A DNA stretch of 60,858 nucleotides. Source: Gammaproteobacteria bacterium. GTDB taxonomy: Bacteria; Pseudomonadota; Gammaproteobacteria; JAJPIJ01. Each line of letters starts with the position of its first letter. Position 1 is the first letter of the stretch. Made by a program: the position numbers and the translations under genes. Below are positions 12,212-20,974 of this stretch, piece after piece. The DNA is taken from the NCBI GenBank assembly GCA_021324815.1, contig JAJPIJ010000008.1:1-60858 (forward strand), read 5' to 3'. The notes under the pieces were generated by a model, which worked only from the letters and a program-made list of their open reading frames with translations, did no database searches and was not told the origin of the DNA.

Positions 12212-13336
12212 ATGAAGTCGATACGCGTGCTCATCATTGACGATTCCGCGCTGGTGCGGAAACTGCTGACCGAGATGCTGAATTCGGATCCGGATATCGA
12301 GGTGGTGGGCGCGGCCATGGATCCGCACATCGCCCGCCAGAAGATCAAGGAATTGAATCCGGATGTGCTCACCCTCGACGTGGAAATGCCGAGGATGGAC
12401 GGCCTCAGTTTCCTGCGCCAGCTGATGCGCCTGCGGCCCATGCCGGTGGTGATGATTTCCAGTCTCACGCAGGAGGGCGCCGAAACCACCCTGGACGCGC
12501 TGGCGCTGGGGGCGGTGGATTTCATCGGCAAGCCCAGGGTCGATGTCGCCAACCTCTTGCAGGACTACGCCGAGGAGATCATCAGGAAGATCAAAAATGC
12601 GGCGGCGGTCAAGGTCACGGCAAGGGCGGGCCGGCCGGCCGCCAACGGGGAGATGAAGCCGGAATCCCGCTCCGCGGCGGGCGCGCTGGATGTCGATTCG
12701 AAGTATTCCGCCACGGTGATCCTGCAACGCCCCGCCAACATCAAGATCATGAAGACGACCGACAAGATCATCGCCATCGGCGCATCCACGGGCGGCACGG
12801 AGGCCATCAAGGAGGTCCTGGAACAGATGCCTGCCGATTCGCCGGCAATCATGATCACCCAGCACATACCGCCGGTGTTCAGCAGCGCCTTCGCCCAGCG
12901 CATGAACCGGACCTCGGCCATGACGGTGGTGGAGGCGAGCGACGGATTGCAGGTCATGCCCGGTCACGTCTACATCGCGCCCGGCGACCGGCACCTGCTG
13001 CTGCGCCGCGATGGCGCGCGCTATCGCTGCAGCCTGAGCGACGGGCCGCCGGTCAATCGGCACCGGCCCTCCGTGGACGTGTTGTTCCGCTCGGTGACGC
13101 AGGCGGCGGGCAGGAACGCCATCGGCATCATCATGACCGGCATGGGCGCCGACGGGGCGCGCGGGCTGGGTGAAATGCGCGAGGCCGGCGCCATCACCAT
13201 CGCCCAGGACGAGAAGAGCAGCGTGGTCTGGGGCATGCCGGGCGAGGCGGTGAAACTGGGCGCGGCGCAGAAAGTCGTTCCGCTGGGGCAGATTCCGGCG
13301 GCCATCATGGCGGGATTGAAGGAGTTGCAGGACTGA
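12212..13336 (+). CDS. cheB: CheB chemoreceptor methylesterase/response regulator
   Basis: 374 residues. The receiver domain (about 1-125, phospho-Asp56 in [12 protein letters not shown]) is joined by a linker to the methylesterase/deamidase domain. The catalytic triad is visible: Ser192 in [10 protein letters not shown], His218 in TQHIP and Asp314 in MTGMGADGA. It hydrolyses receptor glutamyl methyl esters when phosphorylated by CheA. I see no strong ribosome-binding site before ATG 12212, although it lies only 27 bases after cheD. A 186-base gap without obvious features follows. Confidence 0.96.
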   Translation: MKSIRVLIIDDSALVRKLLTEMLNSDPDIEVVGAAMDPHIARQKIKELNPDVLTLDVEMPRMDGLSFLRQLMRLRPMPVVMISSLTQEGAETTLDALALGAVDFIGKPRVDVANLLQDYAEEIIRKIKNAAAVKVTARAGRPAANGEMKPESRSAAGALDVDSKYSATVILQRPANIKIMKTTDKIIAIGASTGGTEAIKEVLEQMPADSPAIMITQHIPPVFSSAFAQRMNRTSAMTVVEASDGLQVMPGHVYIAPGDRHLLLRRDGARYRCSLSDGPPVNRHRPSVDVLFRSVTQAAGRNAIGIIMTGMGADGARGLGEMREAGAITIAQDEKSSVVWGMPGEAVKLGAAQKVVPLGQIPAAIMAGLKELQD

Positions 13337-13522
13337 ACACCATTGCCGCGGGACGGTGCAGGTTGGCGCACGGGGTGACTGGTTCTGGCGGCCGGTCCCA
13401 TGCCGGCCCGCGGCGTCACGGATCACCTTGATTATGCCTCGCCTGTTCGTTTATGGTGCCGTATCCATTCCCCACATTCCCGCGTTCCTGGAAGTGAGAA
13501 GGCGTTTGCGCGACCACCGGCA

Positions 13523-14083
13523 ATGATCAACGACTCCAAGCAATCCGCCTTTGACGCCGTTCATGATCTGGTGTTGAGGGTGAACGAATTCATCCGGGAG
13601 GAGCAGGACCTGCTCGACGGCGAGCTGTCGCGCATGAGCCGGCTGGTGCAGGAGGCGGTCGCCAGCCTGCACAAAAGCTTCAATGCCATGAGCGACAAGA
13701 TCGTGCGCCAGTCGGAGGAATTGCAATCGCGCGCGGCGGGCGATGCCGGCACCGGGGTGGGAAGGGAGATGAAGTCATTGCTGGCATCCACCCACCAGAT
13801 CAGTTCGATCGTGGTCCAGGCCGTCATTTCGCTGCAATTTGAGGACATCGTCCAGCAGCTCATCCTGCATTCGCGCCAGCGCATCACCGAGATGCAGCGG
13901 TTGATGCAGGCGTTGCAGGCGCGCATGGACGGGCTGCCGTCCGCGTGCGCCGGCGACGGCCGCGGATTGCTGGAGGTGGTGGCGGCCTGCCGTGAGGAGA
14001 TCGAGAAGACGCGGCAGGCGCTGATGCTGAGCCATCCCGCAAAACAAGAGTCCTTGAACAAGGGGGACGTGACGCTGTTTTGA
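13523..14083 (+). CDS. CheZ-like chemotaxis protein (putative CheY-P phosphatase)
   Basis: 186 residues from ATG 13523; an upstream extension of the frame has no chemotaxis-like sequence and is left out. It is mostly helical and probably coiled-coil (about 15-70 and 100-175). The conserved core ISLQFEDIVQQLILHSRQRI contains Asp108 and Gln112 as D-x-x-x-Q, the spacing of the catalytic Asp/Gln in CheZ (DLTGQ in E. coli). Family knowledge ties that motif to dephosphorylation of CheY-P. Its place after cheB fits that job. Sequence similarity outside the core is low, so a structural or adaptor role remains possible. Confidence 0.65.
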   Translation: MINDSKQSAFDAVHDLVLRVNEFIREEQDLLDGELSRMSRLVQEAVASLHKSFNAMSDKIVRQSEELQSRAAGDAGTGVGREMKSLLASTHQISSIVVQAVISLQFEDIVQQLILHSRQRITEMQRLMQALQARMDGLPSACAGDGRGLLEVVAACREEIEKTRQALMLSHPAKQESLNKGDVTLF

Positions 14084-14151
14084 TCGCCGGCGGCCTGCGG
14101 TGATCCACGAGGGGGTCCCCATTGTTCATGCCGTGGAATTGAATCAGTGAC

Positions 14152-15615
14152 ATGAAGCCGGTCGCATTGCAGAGGATATTGATCATCGACGACTCCGAGG
14201 ACGTCGAGGTGCTGGTGCGTTTCTGCGCCCAGGCCTCCTGGCCCGAGGCGGTGCTGGAGATGTACGACCCCCGATGCGGCCTGCCGGAGGTCTCCTTCAA
14301 CTGGAGCCGCTATGACCTGCTGCTGCTGGACTTTGATCTCGGCCTGCCGGATCAAAACGGCCTGGACTGGCTGCTGCGCCTGAAGGGCGAACCCCGCCTG
14401 CCGTGCGTGATCATGATCACGGGCTATGCCAGCGAGAAACTGGCCGCCAAGGCCAGGGCCGTGGGGGTGGAGGGGTTTCTCGACAAGAACAAGATGACCC
14501 CCGAAGCCTTCGCACGGGCCGTGCAGCAGGCCATGGAGGTCAGGCGTGAGGCCCTCAAACGCGCCGTTCCGGCGGCCGGAGAAAAGACGGAATACATCGC
14601 GCCCGAGGACCGCCAGAAGCTCTGGCAGTCCGCCACGGCCCCGCCGGCCCGGCCGGCGCCCGCCGTTCAGAGGCCGGCGGTGGAGGGGACGGCCAGGACG
14701 GCCGCCGCCCCCGTGACGCCGGGGTCCGTCGCGCAGAGGGAGGCGACTGCGAGCACCACCGCGCGGCTCACCACCACCCAGGAGCGGAAGGCCCGCCAGC
14801 CGCCCGACATCTCCATCATGGTGCCGGGCTACACCATCACCAAAAAAATCGGCGAGGGCGGCATGGCGTCAATCTACCTGGCCGAACGGGACGAGGACAA
14901 TCTCAAGGTGGTGCTGAAGGTGCTGTCCCTGAAGCAAAAGGAGGACTCCGTCCTGCTGCGCCGTTTCATGCGGGAATACAAGCTGATTGCCCAGATCGAA
15001 CACCCGAACATCGTCCAGATTCACGAGCGCGCCTTCGCCAGCAACTTCGCCTACATCGCCATGGAATATTTCGAGCACGGCGATCTGGCCGAACGCCTGC
15101 GGCAGCGGATCGACGGCAAGACCGCGATCCGGTACCTGCACCAGATCGCCGAGGGGCTCGGCGCCGCCCATGCCAGGGGCATCGTGCACCGGGACCTGAA
15201 GCCCGCCAACATCCTGTTCCGCACCGAGCATGAGCTTGCCATCACCGATTTCGGCATCGCCAAGGAGGTGGAGTCGGACACGTTGCGCAAGCAGCTGACC
15301 GTTGACGGCGCGCTGCTGGGCACCTTGTATTACGTCAGCCCGGAGCAGATCCTGGGCGGGGAGGCGGACCAGCGCAGCGACCTCTACAGCCTGGGCGTCA
15401 TCATGTACAAGATGCTCACCGGCAGGCATCCCTACACCGGCGGTTCACCGGCGCAGATTTTCGAGGGCCACATCAACGCCCCCATCCCGCTGCTGCCGCC
15501 GCCGTACACCGCGTTGCAGCCGCTGCTGGACGGCCTGCTGGCCAAGGATCCCAACGAGCGTTTTCAAAGCACCGAGGATTTGTTGATGGGCATCAACTGG
15601 AAGGAATGGAGTTAG
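14152..15615 (+). CDS. Receiver domain - Ser/Thr protein kinase fusion
   Basis: 487 residues. An N-terminal receiver (about 8-128) has the acidic pair IIDDSED and phospho-acceptor region RYDLLLLDFDLG. An Ala/Pro/Thr-rich linker (about 130-220) leads to a eukaryotic-like kinase (224-487). The kinase has GEGGMASIY (glycine loop), VLKVL (lysine), HRDLKPAN at 346, ITDFGIAKE, and GTLYYVSPEQ; all catalytic residues are present. No membrane span or PASTA repeats are seen. It closes the plus-strand che operon, so CheA is a likely phosphodonor (inference). A paralogue with the same receiver type lies at 19259-20491. Substrates are unknown; the STAS protein at 10243 is a candidate. Confidence 0.92.
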   Translation: MKPVALQRILIIDDSEDVEVLVRFCAQASWPEAVLEMYDPRCGLPEVSFNWSRYDLLLLDFDLGLPDQNGLDWLLRLKGEPRLPCVIMITGYASEKLAAKARAVGVEGFLDKNKMTPEAFARAVQQAMEVRREALKRAVPAAGEKTEYIAPEDRQKLWQSATAPPARPAPAVQRPAVEGTARTAAAPVTPGSVAQREATASTTARLTTTQERKARQPPDISIMVPGYTITKKIGEGGMASIYLAERDEDNLKVVLKVLSLKQKEDSVLLRRFMREYKLIAQIEHPNIVQIHERAFASNFAYIAMEYFEHGDLAERLRQRIDGKTAIRYLHQIAEGLGAAHARGIVHRDLKPANILFRTEHELAITDFGIAKEVESDTLRKQLTVDGALLGTLYYVSPEQILGGEADQRSDLYSLGVIMYKMLTGRHPYTGGSPAQIFEGHINAPIPLLPPPYTALQPLLDGLLAKDPNERFQSTEDLLMGINWKEWS

Positions 15616-15754
15616 CAGGTTGATGCAAAACTACCGCGAAGGCCATCCGCGGTGTCGCTCCTCACTCGGAAGCCCGCGGTACTGCTTCGTACTGTCTCGC
15701 TTCCCGGCATCGTCGCGCCTAGCAGCTGGCCTTGCTCGCAACGTTTTGCATCAA
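15611..15754. repeat. Dispersed repeat with 12-bp terminal inverted repeats (MITE-like)
   Basis: TTGATGCAAAAC at 15620-15631 is repeated inverted as GTTTTGCATCAA at 15743-15754, enclosing about 110 bp between two convergent genes. The left edge, GTTAGCAGGTTGATGCAA (15611-15628), recurs exactly at 40833-40850. A looser match (GATGCAAAACcACCGCG) lies at 34848-34864, just after rpsR. No ORF is seen inside. It could be a miniature inverted-repeat element or a bidirectional structural element. Confidence 0.6.
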
Positions 15755-15794
15755 TCTCCCGCATTTTTTTGCTGAAATTTGCCTCCACGACCGG

Positions 15795-16172
15795 CTAGGG
15801 GTTGAGCAGTTCGCCCACCACGTCCAGCACGTGCGCCGGCTGCACCGGCTTGGTGATCCAGGCGTCCTTGATCGCGCTCAGTTCCTGCTCCGCCTTGCTC
15901 TGCTCGGACTCCGTCGTCAATACGCAGATGGGCGTCTTCGCGTAGCGCGGCAGCTTTTTCACCTGCTGGAGAAAAGCCAGGCCGTCCATGTTCGGCATGT
16001 TGACGTCGGTGATGATGAGATCGACCTGGCCGATGTCCTTTTGTCCCAGCTTCATCAGCGCATCCCTGCCGTCTTCGGCGGTGATGGTGTTGTAGCCCCC
16101 CATCTTGAGGGTGGTGCCGATCACGGCGCGCACGGATTTTGAATCGTCGACGATCAGGATGGTCTTGGGCAT
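15795..16172 (-). CDS. CheY-type response regulator
   Basis: 125 residues, a single receiver domain. The acidic pair is Asp9/Asp10 (IVDDSKS), phospho-Asp56 lies in IITDVNMPNMDG, the switch Thr in VLTTES and the Lys in WITKPV. It is the last gene of the long minus-strand operon, 29 bases after the Hpt gene. It may therefore be the terminal acceptor of a His-Asp-His-Asp relay running from the hybrid kinase through Hpt (inference), or a PilH-like phosphate sink. It faces the plus-strand operon across the inverted-repeat element. Confidence 0.92.
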   Translation of the reverse strand: MPKTILIVDDSKSVRAVIGTTLKMGGYNTITAEDGRDALMKLGQKDIGQVDLIITDVNMPNMDGLAFLQQVKKLPRYAKTPICVLTTESEQSKAEQELSAIKDAWITKPVQPAHVLDVVGELLNP

Positions 16173-16201
16173 GATTTCGTTCCCAAACTCGGGCCGCCGC
16201 G

Positions 16202-16552
16202 CTAGCCGTGAAGGCCCGCCAGCTGCTGTTCCAGTTCGAGGAGGAGATCCTTCAACCGCGCGGTCACGGCGTTGATCATCGCCGGCAGGGCGGCCACATC
16301 CTTTCTCTCCCTCGCATTGCGCTCGATGACCAGCAAATCATCATTGAGTGACCCGATCCCGAAATAGGACAGCACCGGGCGCACCTTGTGCACCGCGCGG
16401 GCGAGGAGATCCCATTGCCCCCCGGCGAGGGCGCCGTCGATATCGGTCAGGGCGGTCGTCACCGACAAACGTCCCATTTTCAACATCTCCTCCATCATGT
16501 CCCGATCGCCGGCACAGGTGTTTTGCAGCGTCTCCAGACTGATCAGTCCCAT
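16202..16552 (-). CDS. Stand-alone Hpt phosphotransfer protein
   Basis: 116 residues, all-helical. His55 in ARAVHKVRPVLSYFG occupies the Hpt phospho-His position; the usual H-x-L-K-G is altered to H-K-V-R-P, followed by the small/aromatic turn. Neighbouring helices (DMMEEMLKMGRLSVTTAL, LLLELEQQLAGL) fit the four-helix bundle. It lies between a hybrid histidine kinase and a CheY gene, the expected order for a multistep phosphorelay. The deviating box makes the assignment slightly uncertain. Confidence 0.75.
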   Translation of the reverse strand: MGLISLETLQNTCAGDRDMMEEMLKMGRLSVTTALTDIDGALAGGQWDLLARAVHKVRPVLSYFGIGSLNDDLLVIERNARERKDVAALPAMINAVTARLKDLLLELEQQLAGLHG

Positions 16553-16585
16553 GGCGGGTCCCCGCGGCCGCCGCGATGGCGCGGC

Positions 16586-19234
16586 CTACACGCTCCTCCG
16601 CCTGCTGAGCGTTTCATGGATTTTACGATACAGGTCGACGCGGGTGAACGGTTTCATCAGATAATCATCGATGCCGGCCGCCCGGAGTTTCTCCTGCGGC
16701 GCCAGTTCCGCCGTCAGCGCCACGATGACGACATCGCGCTTGGGTTTGTCAAAATCCTCGCGGATGTGCCTGGCGAGTTCATAACCGTCCATGATCGGCA
16801 TGTTGATGTCAGTCAGGACGATATCATAGTCATTCCGGGAAAACTCGCCAAGCCCTTTCTTGCCGTTGTCGGCGGTGGTGACGTGAATGTTGTCGAATTC
16901 GTCGAGGAATTTCAGGATCACGAAAATGTTCATGGGCTCATCATCGAGGAGCAGGAGCGAAACCGATTTGAATTCGCTGAGCGGCCGTTCGTCCGCCTTC
17001 ACCGCGGGCGGGCGGACCGGCTCGCGAGGGATGTCGTATTCGAGCTTGAAGGTGAAGGTGGTGCCGACCCCCACCTCGCTGTCCACCGTCACGCTGCCGC
17101 CCTGCGACTCCACCAGCTTCTTGAAGATCGCGAGCCCGAGTCCGCTGCCCTTGAGCGCGTCGCGTCGCGCATCCACCTGCTGGTAGGCGTCGAAGATGTA
17201 CGCCAGCTTGTCCCTGCGGATGCCCAGGCCGGTGTCGCTGACCGCGAAATGCAGCAGGGCGCGTGATGCATCCGCCCTCTCGACGCCGACCCGGACCTCG
17301 ACCCGCCCCGTTTCCGTGTACTTGATGGCGTTGCTGATGAGGTTCTGCAGGATCTGGCTGAGCCGCGCCTCGTCGCCCATCAGCGTCACGGGAACATCGG
17401 GGTCGAGGCGGCAGATGAGTTGTATGCCCTTGGCGGCGGCCTGGTTGGAAAAGATGCTGATCTGGCGGTCCAGAACCGCCTTGAGCAGGAAAGGGGCGCG
17501 TACAAATTCGATCTTGCCGGCCTGGATGCGCTTGATGTCCAGCAAGTCGTTCACGATTTGCAGCAGCAGGTCGGAGGAGTGCCCGAGCTTGCGCAGATAT
17601 TCCTGCTGGGCCTGATCCAGCGGTGTCCGCGACAATATGTCGATAAACCCCACCACCGCGTTCATGGGGGTGCGGATGTCATGGCTCACCGACGCGATGA
17701 ATTGCTCCTCGGCCGACTTGCTCTGCTCGGCCTTTTCCTTGGCCTTCACCAGCGCGTCCTCCATCCGCACCCGGTCGGTGATGTCGCGCGTCACCGCCTG
17801 CCAGCCCGCGGCTTTCCCGCCTTCCAGCACCAGCTGCGTGTTCTGCTGCATCCAGCGCGTCTCGCCGCTGCGCGTGATGATGGGAAATTGCTGGGAGGTG
17901 GTGGCGACGCCCCTGCGCATCTGCTTGAGGTAGGTCCGCAATATCCTGCCGCGGTGGCCGGGATGCACCAGCTGGAGCGCGTTCATGCCCAGCAGCTCCT
18001 CCCTGGAATAACCGGTGATCTGGCTGCCCACCGAATTCACGAAGGTGAAGCAACCGCGGGCGTCGGTGGTGTAGATGATGTCCATCGCGTTGTTGACGAT
18101 GCTCTGGAATTTCTTCTGCTCGTCGAACAGCGTGGCCTCGGCCTGCTTGCGCTGGGTGATGTCGCGGTAGATGCCGCGGATTTGGTAGGGCTTGCCGTTG
18201 TTGAACAGGCAGTTGACCGTGCCGTCCACGTAGACCTGCCTGCCATCCTTGGCGATGAGCACGGACTCCAGCGTGAGATTGGTGCCCGCCAGGAGCTTGC
18301 TCATGTTCTCCAAGCTCGCCTTCCTTTCATCCGGGTGCAGCACGTCCCGGTAGTTCAGCCTTTTCAGTTCGGCCTCCGTGTAGCCCAGCGTCTCCAGCCA
18401 CTTGCGGTTTACGTAGGCGAAGGTGCCGTCGATGTAGATGATGAAGATGAGGTCGTTGGCGTTGTCGAACAGGTCGCTGAGGCGCCGCTCGCTCTCCTCC
18501 AGTTTCATGCTGAAGTGCAGCTCCTGGACCATGTCGTCGCGCAGTTTCCGGACCAGTTTCTCGTTATGCAGGCGCAGCAGGACGTTGCGCAGGAAGAAGC
18601 CGTACTGGCGGCTGGCCAGGGCGAACATCAGGCCGACGTAGGTGAGCAGCAGCACCGCCAGCATTTGCTGGGAATACGGGCGGGTGGCGAGCAGCCAGAA
18701 GATGACCGGCCCGGAACTGCTGAAGGCGAAGGCCGCGAAGCTCGAGGGTTGCGCGCTCAGGGTGATCACCGCGCTGCCGATGAGGGCGAGCAGTATCATG
18801 ACCGAGAAGCCCACCATGGTGAGCGAGTCGCCCGGCGGCAGGGCGATGAGGCCGAAGCTCCAGGCCAGCCCGCTCGCCACCACCCAGGCATTGAACAGGC
18901 GCATGTCGCGATCGATGCGTTCGAATTTCAGGGCGGACCCGAGAAATTGCCCGGCGTGGCGGATGCGGGCGACGGAAACGACCGCCAGGGCGAGCAGCCA
19001 GAGGAACAACAGCCGGTCCGGAACCTCGCCGTAATAAGCCATCAGGCAGGTCGCTGCGCCGAGCATGGAGATGATCTGACCCTGGGCGGCGGACTGGCAC
19101 AAGGTTTCCAGCAGACTGATCCGCACCAGCGGATGGCGCTCGGTGAAATGCTCGACGGTGCTGTCTTCCGGCGGCGCGACGACCTGTATGCCTTCTTCCA
19201 GGCTGTGGTCCCGATGGGCTGTCTTCGCATGCAT
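16586..19234 (-). CDS. Membrane hybrid histidine kinase (PAS-PAS-HK-receiver)
   Basis: 882 residues. An N-terminal region with several hydrophobic helices (about 40-215) forms a membrane sensor. Two PAS domains follow (about 240-365 and 370-490; DLIFIIYIDGTFAYVN and FTFVNSVGSQITGYS). Then come HisKA with phospho-His518 in SVSHDIRTPMNAVVGF, a HATPase with LISNAIKYT and GLGLAIFKKLV, and a C-terminal receiver with phospho-Asp809 in VLTDINMPIMDG. It has no output domain of its own. The Hpt and CheY genes directly downstream make a complete phosphorelay grafted onto the Pil-Chp-like operon. The signal is unknown. Confidence 0.93.
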   Translation of the reverse strand: MHAKTAHRDHSLEEGIQVVAPPEDSTVEHFTERHPLVRISLLETLCQSAAQGQIISMLGAATCLMAYYGEVPDRLLFLWLLALAVVSVARIRHAGQFLGSALKFERIDRDMRLFNAWVVASGLAWSFGLIALPPGDSLTMVGFSVMILLALIGSAVITLSAQPSSFAAFAFSSSGPVIFWLLATRPYSQQMLAVLLLTYVGLMFALASRQYGFFLRNVLLRLHNEKLVRKLRDDMVQELHFSMKLEESERRLSDLFDNANDLIFIIYIDGTFAYVNRKWLETLGYTEAELKRLNYRDVLHPDERKASLENMSKLLAGTNLTLESVLIAKDGRQVYVDGTVNCLFNNGKPYQIRGIYRDITQRKQAEATLFDEQKKFQSIVNNAMDIIYTTDARGCFTFVNSVGSQITGYSREELLGMNALQLVHPGHRGRILRTYLKQMRRGVATTSQQFPIITRSGETRWMQQNTQLVLEGGKAAGWQAVTRDITDRVRMEDALVKAKEKAEQSKSAEEQFIASVSHDIRTPMNAVVGFIDILSRTPLDQAQQEYLRKLGHSSDLLLQIVNDLLDIKRIQAGKIEFVRAPFLLKAVLDRQISIFSNQAAAKGIQLICRLDPDVPVTLMGDEARLSQILQNLISNAIKYTETGRVEVRVGVERADASRALLHFAVSDTGLGIRRDKLAYIFDAYQQVDARRDALKGSGLGLAIFKKLVESQGGSVTVDSEVGVGTTFTFKLEYDIPREPVRPPAVKADERPLSEFKSVSLLLLDDEPMNIFVILKFLDEFDNIHVTTADNGKKGLGEFSRNDYDIVLTDINMPIMDGYELARHIREDFDKPKRDVVIVALTAELAPQEKLRAAGIDDYLMKPFTRVDLYRKIHETLSRRRSV

Positions 19235-19258
19235 GATTGTCGATCCGCCGCCCCGGCT

Positions 19259-20491
19259 TTACGTCCCCACGGCGGCGAGGGCGTTCATGACCTCGCCCAT
19301 GTCCGAGTAGCGCTGTTCCGGCGACTTGGCCAGCATCCGCTCCAGCACCGGCTGATAGCGGGCCAGCGGCGGGGGGAGTTTCGGCACCGGCTCGTGGTTG
19401 TGCTGGTAGACCACGGCAAACAGCGAATTGCCGGCGTAGGGGACCCTGCCCGTCAGCAATTCGTAAAACATCACGCCCAGGCTGTAGATGTCCGTGCGCT
19501 GATCCACCGGTCTGTTGTTGATCTGCTCCGGGCTGATGTAGTAGGGCGTGCCCAGGATGTCCCCCATGACGGTCAGCGCCTCCACGCCCGCCAGATTTTT
19601 GGCGATGCCCAGATCGGCGATCACCAGGGTATCGCGATCCTTGAACAGGATGTTGCTGGGTTTGACGTCCCGGTGAACGATGTTTTGCCGGTGCAGGGCC
19701 TCCAGTCCGCTGGCGATCTGGGAGACGTAGTCCAGCGCCCTGGCCGTGGTCACCCCGCCACGCTCGATGCAGCGCGCGAGATCGCCCAGGTGGATGTATT
19801 CGGTCGCGTAGTAATGGATGCGATCCCCGATGTGGCCGTGATCCAGTATTTCGATGACGTGCGGATGGTGCAGCCGGGAGAGGATTTCGATTTCCTGCGT
19901 GAAGCGTTTGACCGCCGTCGCATTGCCGCCGTTTTTCTGGATCTGCAAAACCTTGAGGATGACGGGTTTGTGATCGGAGAGGCGCTCGGCGCGCAATGTG
20001 GTGGTGCTCAAGCCCTTGGCGACGACGGCCAGGCAGCGGTAACCCGGAATGTCCCAGTCCCCGAGTTCCCGCCGGACGTCCGCCGCGGCATCCGCCGACT
20101 GCGCCGCGGTTTCGCGGGCGCGCACCGCATCGCTGATCATCTCGAACAGGCGATCGGTGGCCACGTCATTTTTCACCAGATAGTCATCCGCGCCCTTGCG
20201 GATGGCGTTGACCGCCACGTTTTCGTTTCCCATCCCCGTGACCATGATGACGATGGGCGGGTGGGGGCTGTCCTTTATCCTGACCAGCAGATCGATGCCG
20301 GTTTCCGCGTCCAGGCCCAGATCGTAATCCAGCAGCACGATGTCGTGGCGGCTCCACGGGTACCGGGGATCCGGCAGCCCGGAGACGGCGGGGTCGTATT
20401 CCTCGATTTCGGCGGAGGGCCACTTTTGCAGCAGCCGCTTTTTCAGCAGCCACCGCGTGTGGGCGCAATCATCTACGATCAGGTATTTCAT
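19259..20491 (-). CDS. Receiver domain - Ser/Thr protein kinase fusion (atypical glycine loop)
   Basis: 410 residues. The receiver (about 1-125) has LIVDDCAH and SRHDIVLLDYDLG, close in style to the receiver at 14152. The kinase domain (about 147-405) has KPVILKVLQ (lysine), HRDVKPSN at 273, IADLGIAKN (DLG in place of DFG) and GTPYYISPEQ. The glycine-rich loop is not recognisable (YRCLAVVAKGLSTTTL), so ATP binding may be unusual. The linker is much shorter than in the 14152 paralogue. Its ATG overlaps the stop of the upstream CheW-like gene by 4 bases, so it is translated as part of the Pil-Chp-like operon. Confidence 0.9.
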   Translation of the reverse strand: MKYLIVDDCAHTRWLLKKRLLQKWPSAEIEEYDPAVSGLPDPRYPWSRHDIVLLDYDLGLDAETGIDLLVRIKDSPHPPIVIMVTGMGNENVAVNAIRKGADDYLVKNDVATDRLFEMISDAVRARETAAQSADAAADVRRELGDWDIPGYRCLAVVAKGLSTTTLRAERLSDHKPVILKVLQIQKNGGNATAVKRFTQEIEILSRLHHPHVIEILDHGHIGDRIHYYATEYIHLGDLARCIERGGVTTARALDYVSQIASGLEALHRQNIVHRDVKPSNILFKDRDTLVIADLGIAKNLAGVEALTVMGDILGTPYYISPEQINNRPVDQRTDIYSLGVMFYELLTGRVPYAGNSLFAVVYQHNHEPVPKLPPPLARYQPVLERMLAKSPEQRYSDMGEVMNALAAVGT

Positions 20492-20970
20492 GCGTCCCCC
20501 GCCCGCGCGTCGTCAATGGGACCGCCGAACAGGCGCGGCAGATCCAGAACCGGCACCGGACCGTGAACGGGATCGGCGAAGCAGGAGGCGGCGATGCGCT
20601 CCCAGCCTGGATAATCGGCGGGATAGTCGCACATCTGCCCGTCGTTGACCTCGCGGCTGAAGGGCAGCCCCCTCGCCCTGAGTCCGCCGAAGCGGATGTC
20701 CCCCTCTCGCGACGCATAGGCCACGATCATGATTATCGCGCCGCTGGCGGGGCCGGCCGCGGTTTCGCGCCTCACCAGGAGGCCGAGATCGAACAGCGGG
20801 ACCAGCTGCCCCTGCCAGAGAAAGACGTCGCGGCACCAGCGCGGGCTGCGCGGCACGGGATGCAGGCCCTGCCGGCCGGCGAGAATGTGCGCGATTTCGC
20901 CCGCACCGACGGCGACGTGCACCGGCGGCGCTACCGGCAGCAGCCAGGCGCGACAGGCGACCGCGCTCAT
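20488..20970 (-). CDS. CheW-like protein (divergent)
   Basis: 160 residues from ATG 20970. A longer upstream frame only runs through the preceding gene out of frame. A weak CheW fold is visible: WLLPVAPPVHVAVGAGEIAHI, DVFLWQGQLVPLFDLGLLV in the position of the CheW NLRG...P-(V/I)-D-L segment, and PVPVLDLPRLFGG. The conserved NLRG is replaced by LWQG. The stop overlaps the receiver-kinase start. A function in coupling ChpA to receptors, or as a ChpC-like accessory, is inferred from position. Confidence 0.7.
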   Translation of the reverse strand: MSAVACRAWLLPVAPPVHVAVGAGEIAHILAGRQGLHPVPRSPRWCRDVFLWQGQLVPLFDLGLLVRRETAAGPASGAIIMIVAYASREGDIRFGGLRARGLPFSREVNDGQMCDYPADYPGWERIAASCFADPVHGPVPVLDLPRLFGGPIDDARAGDA

Positions 20971-20974
20971 GGGC

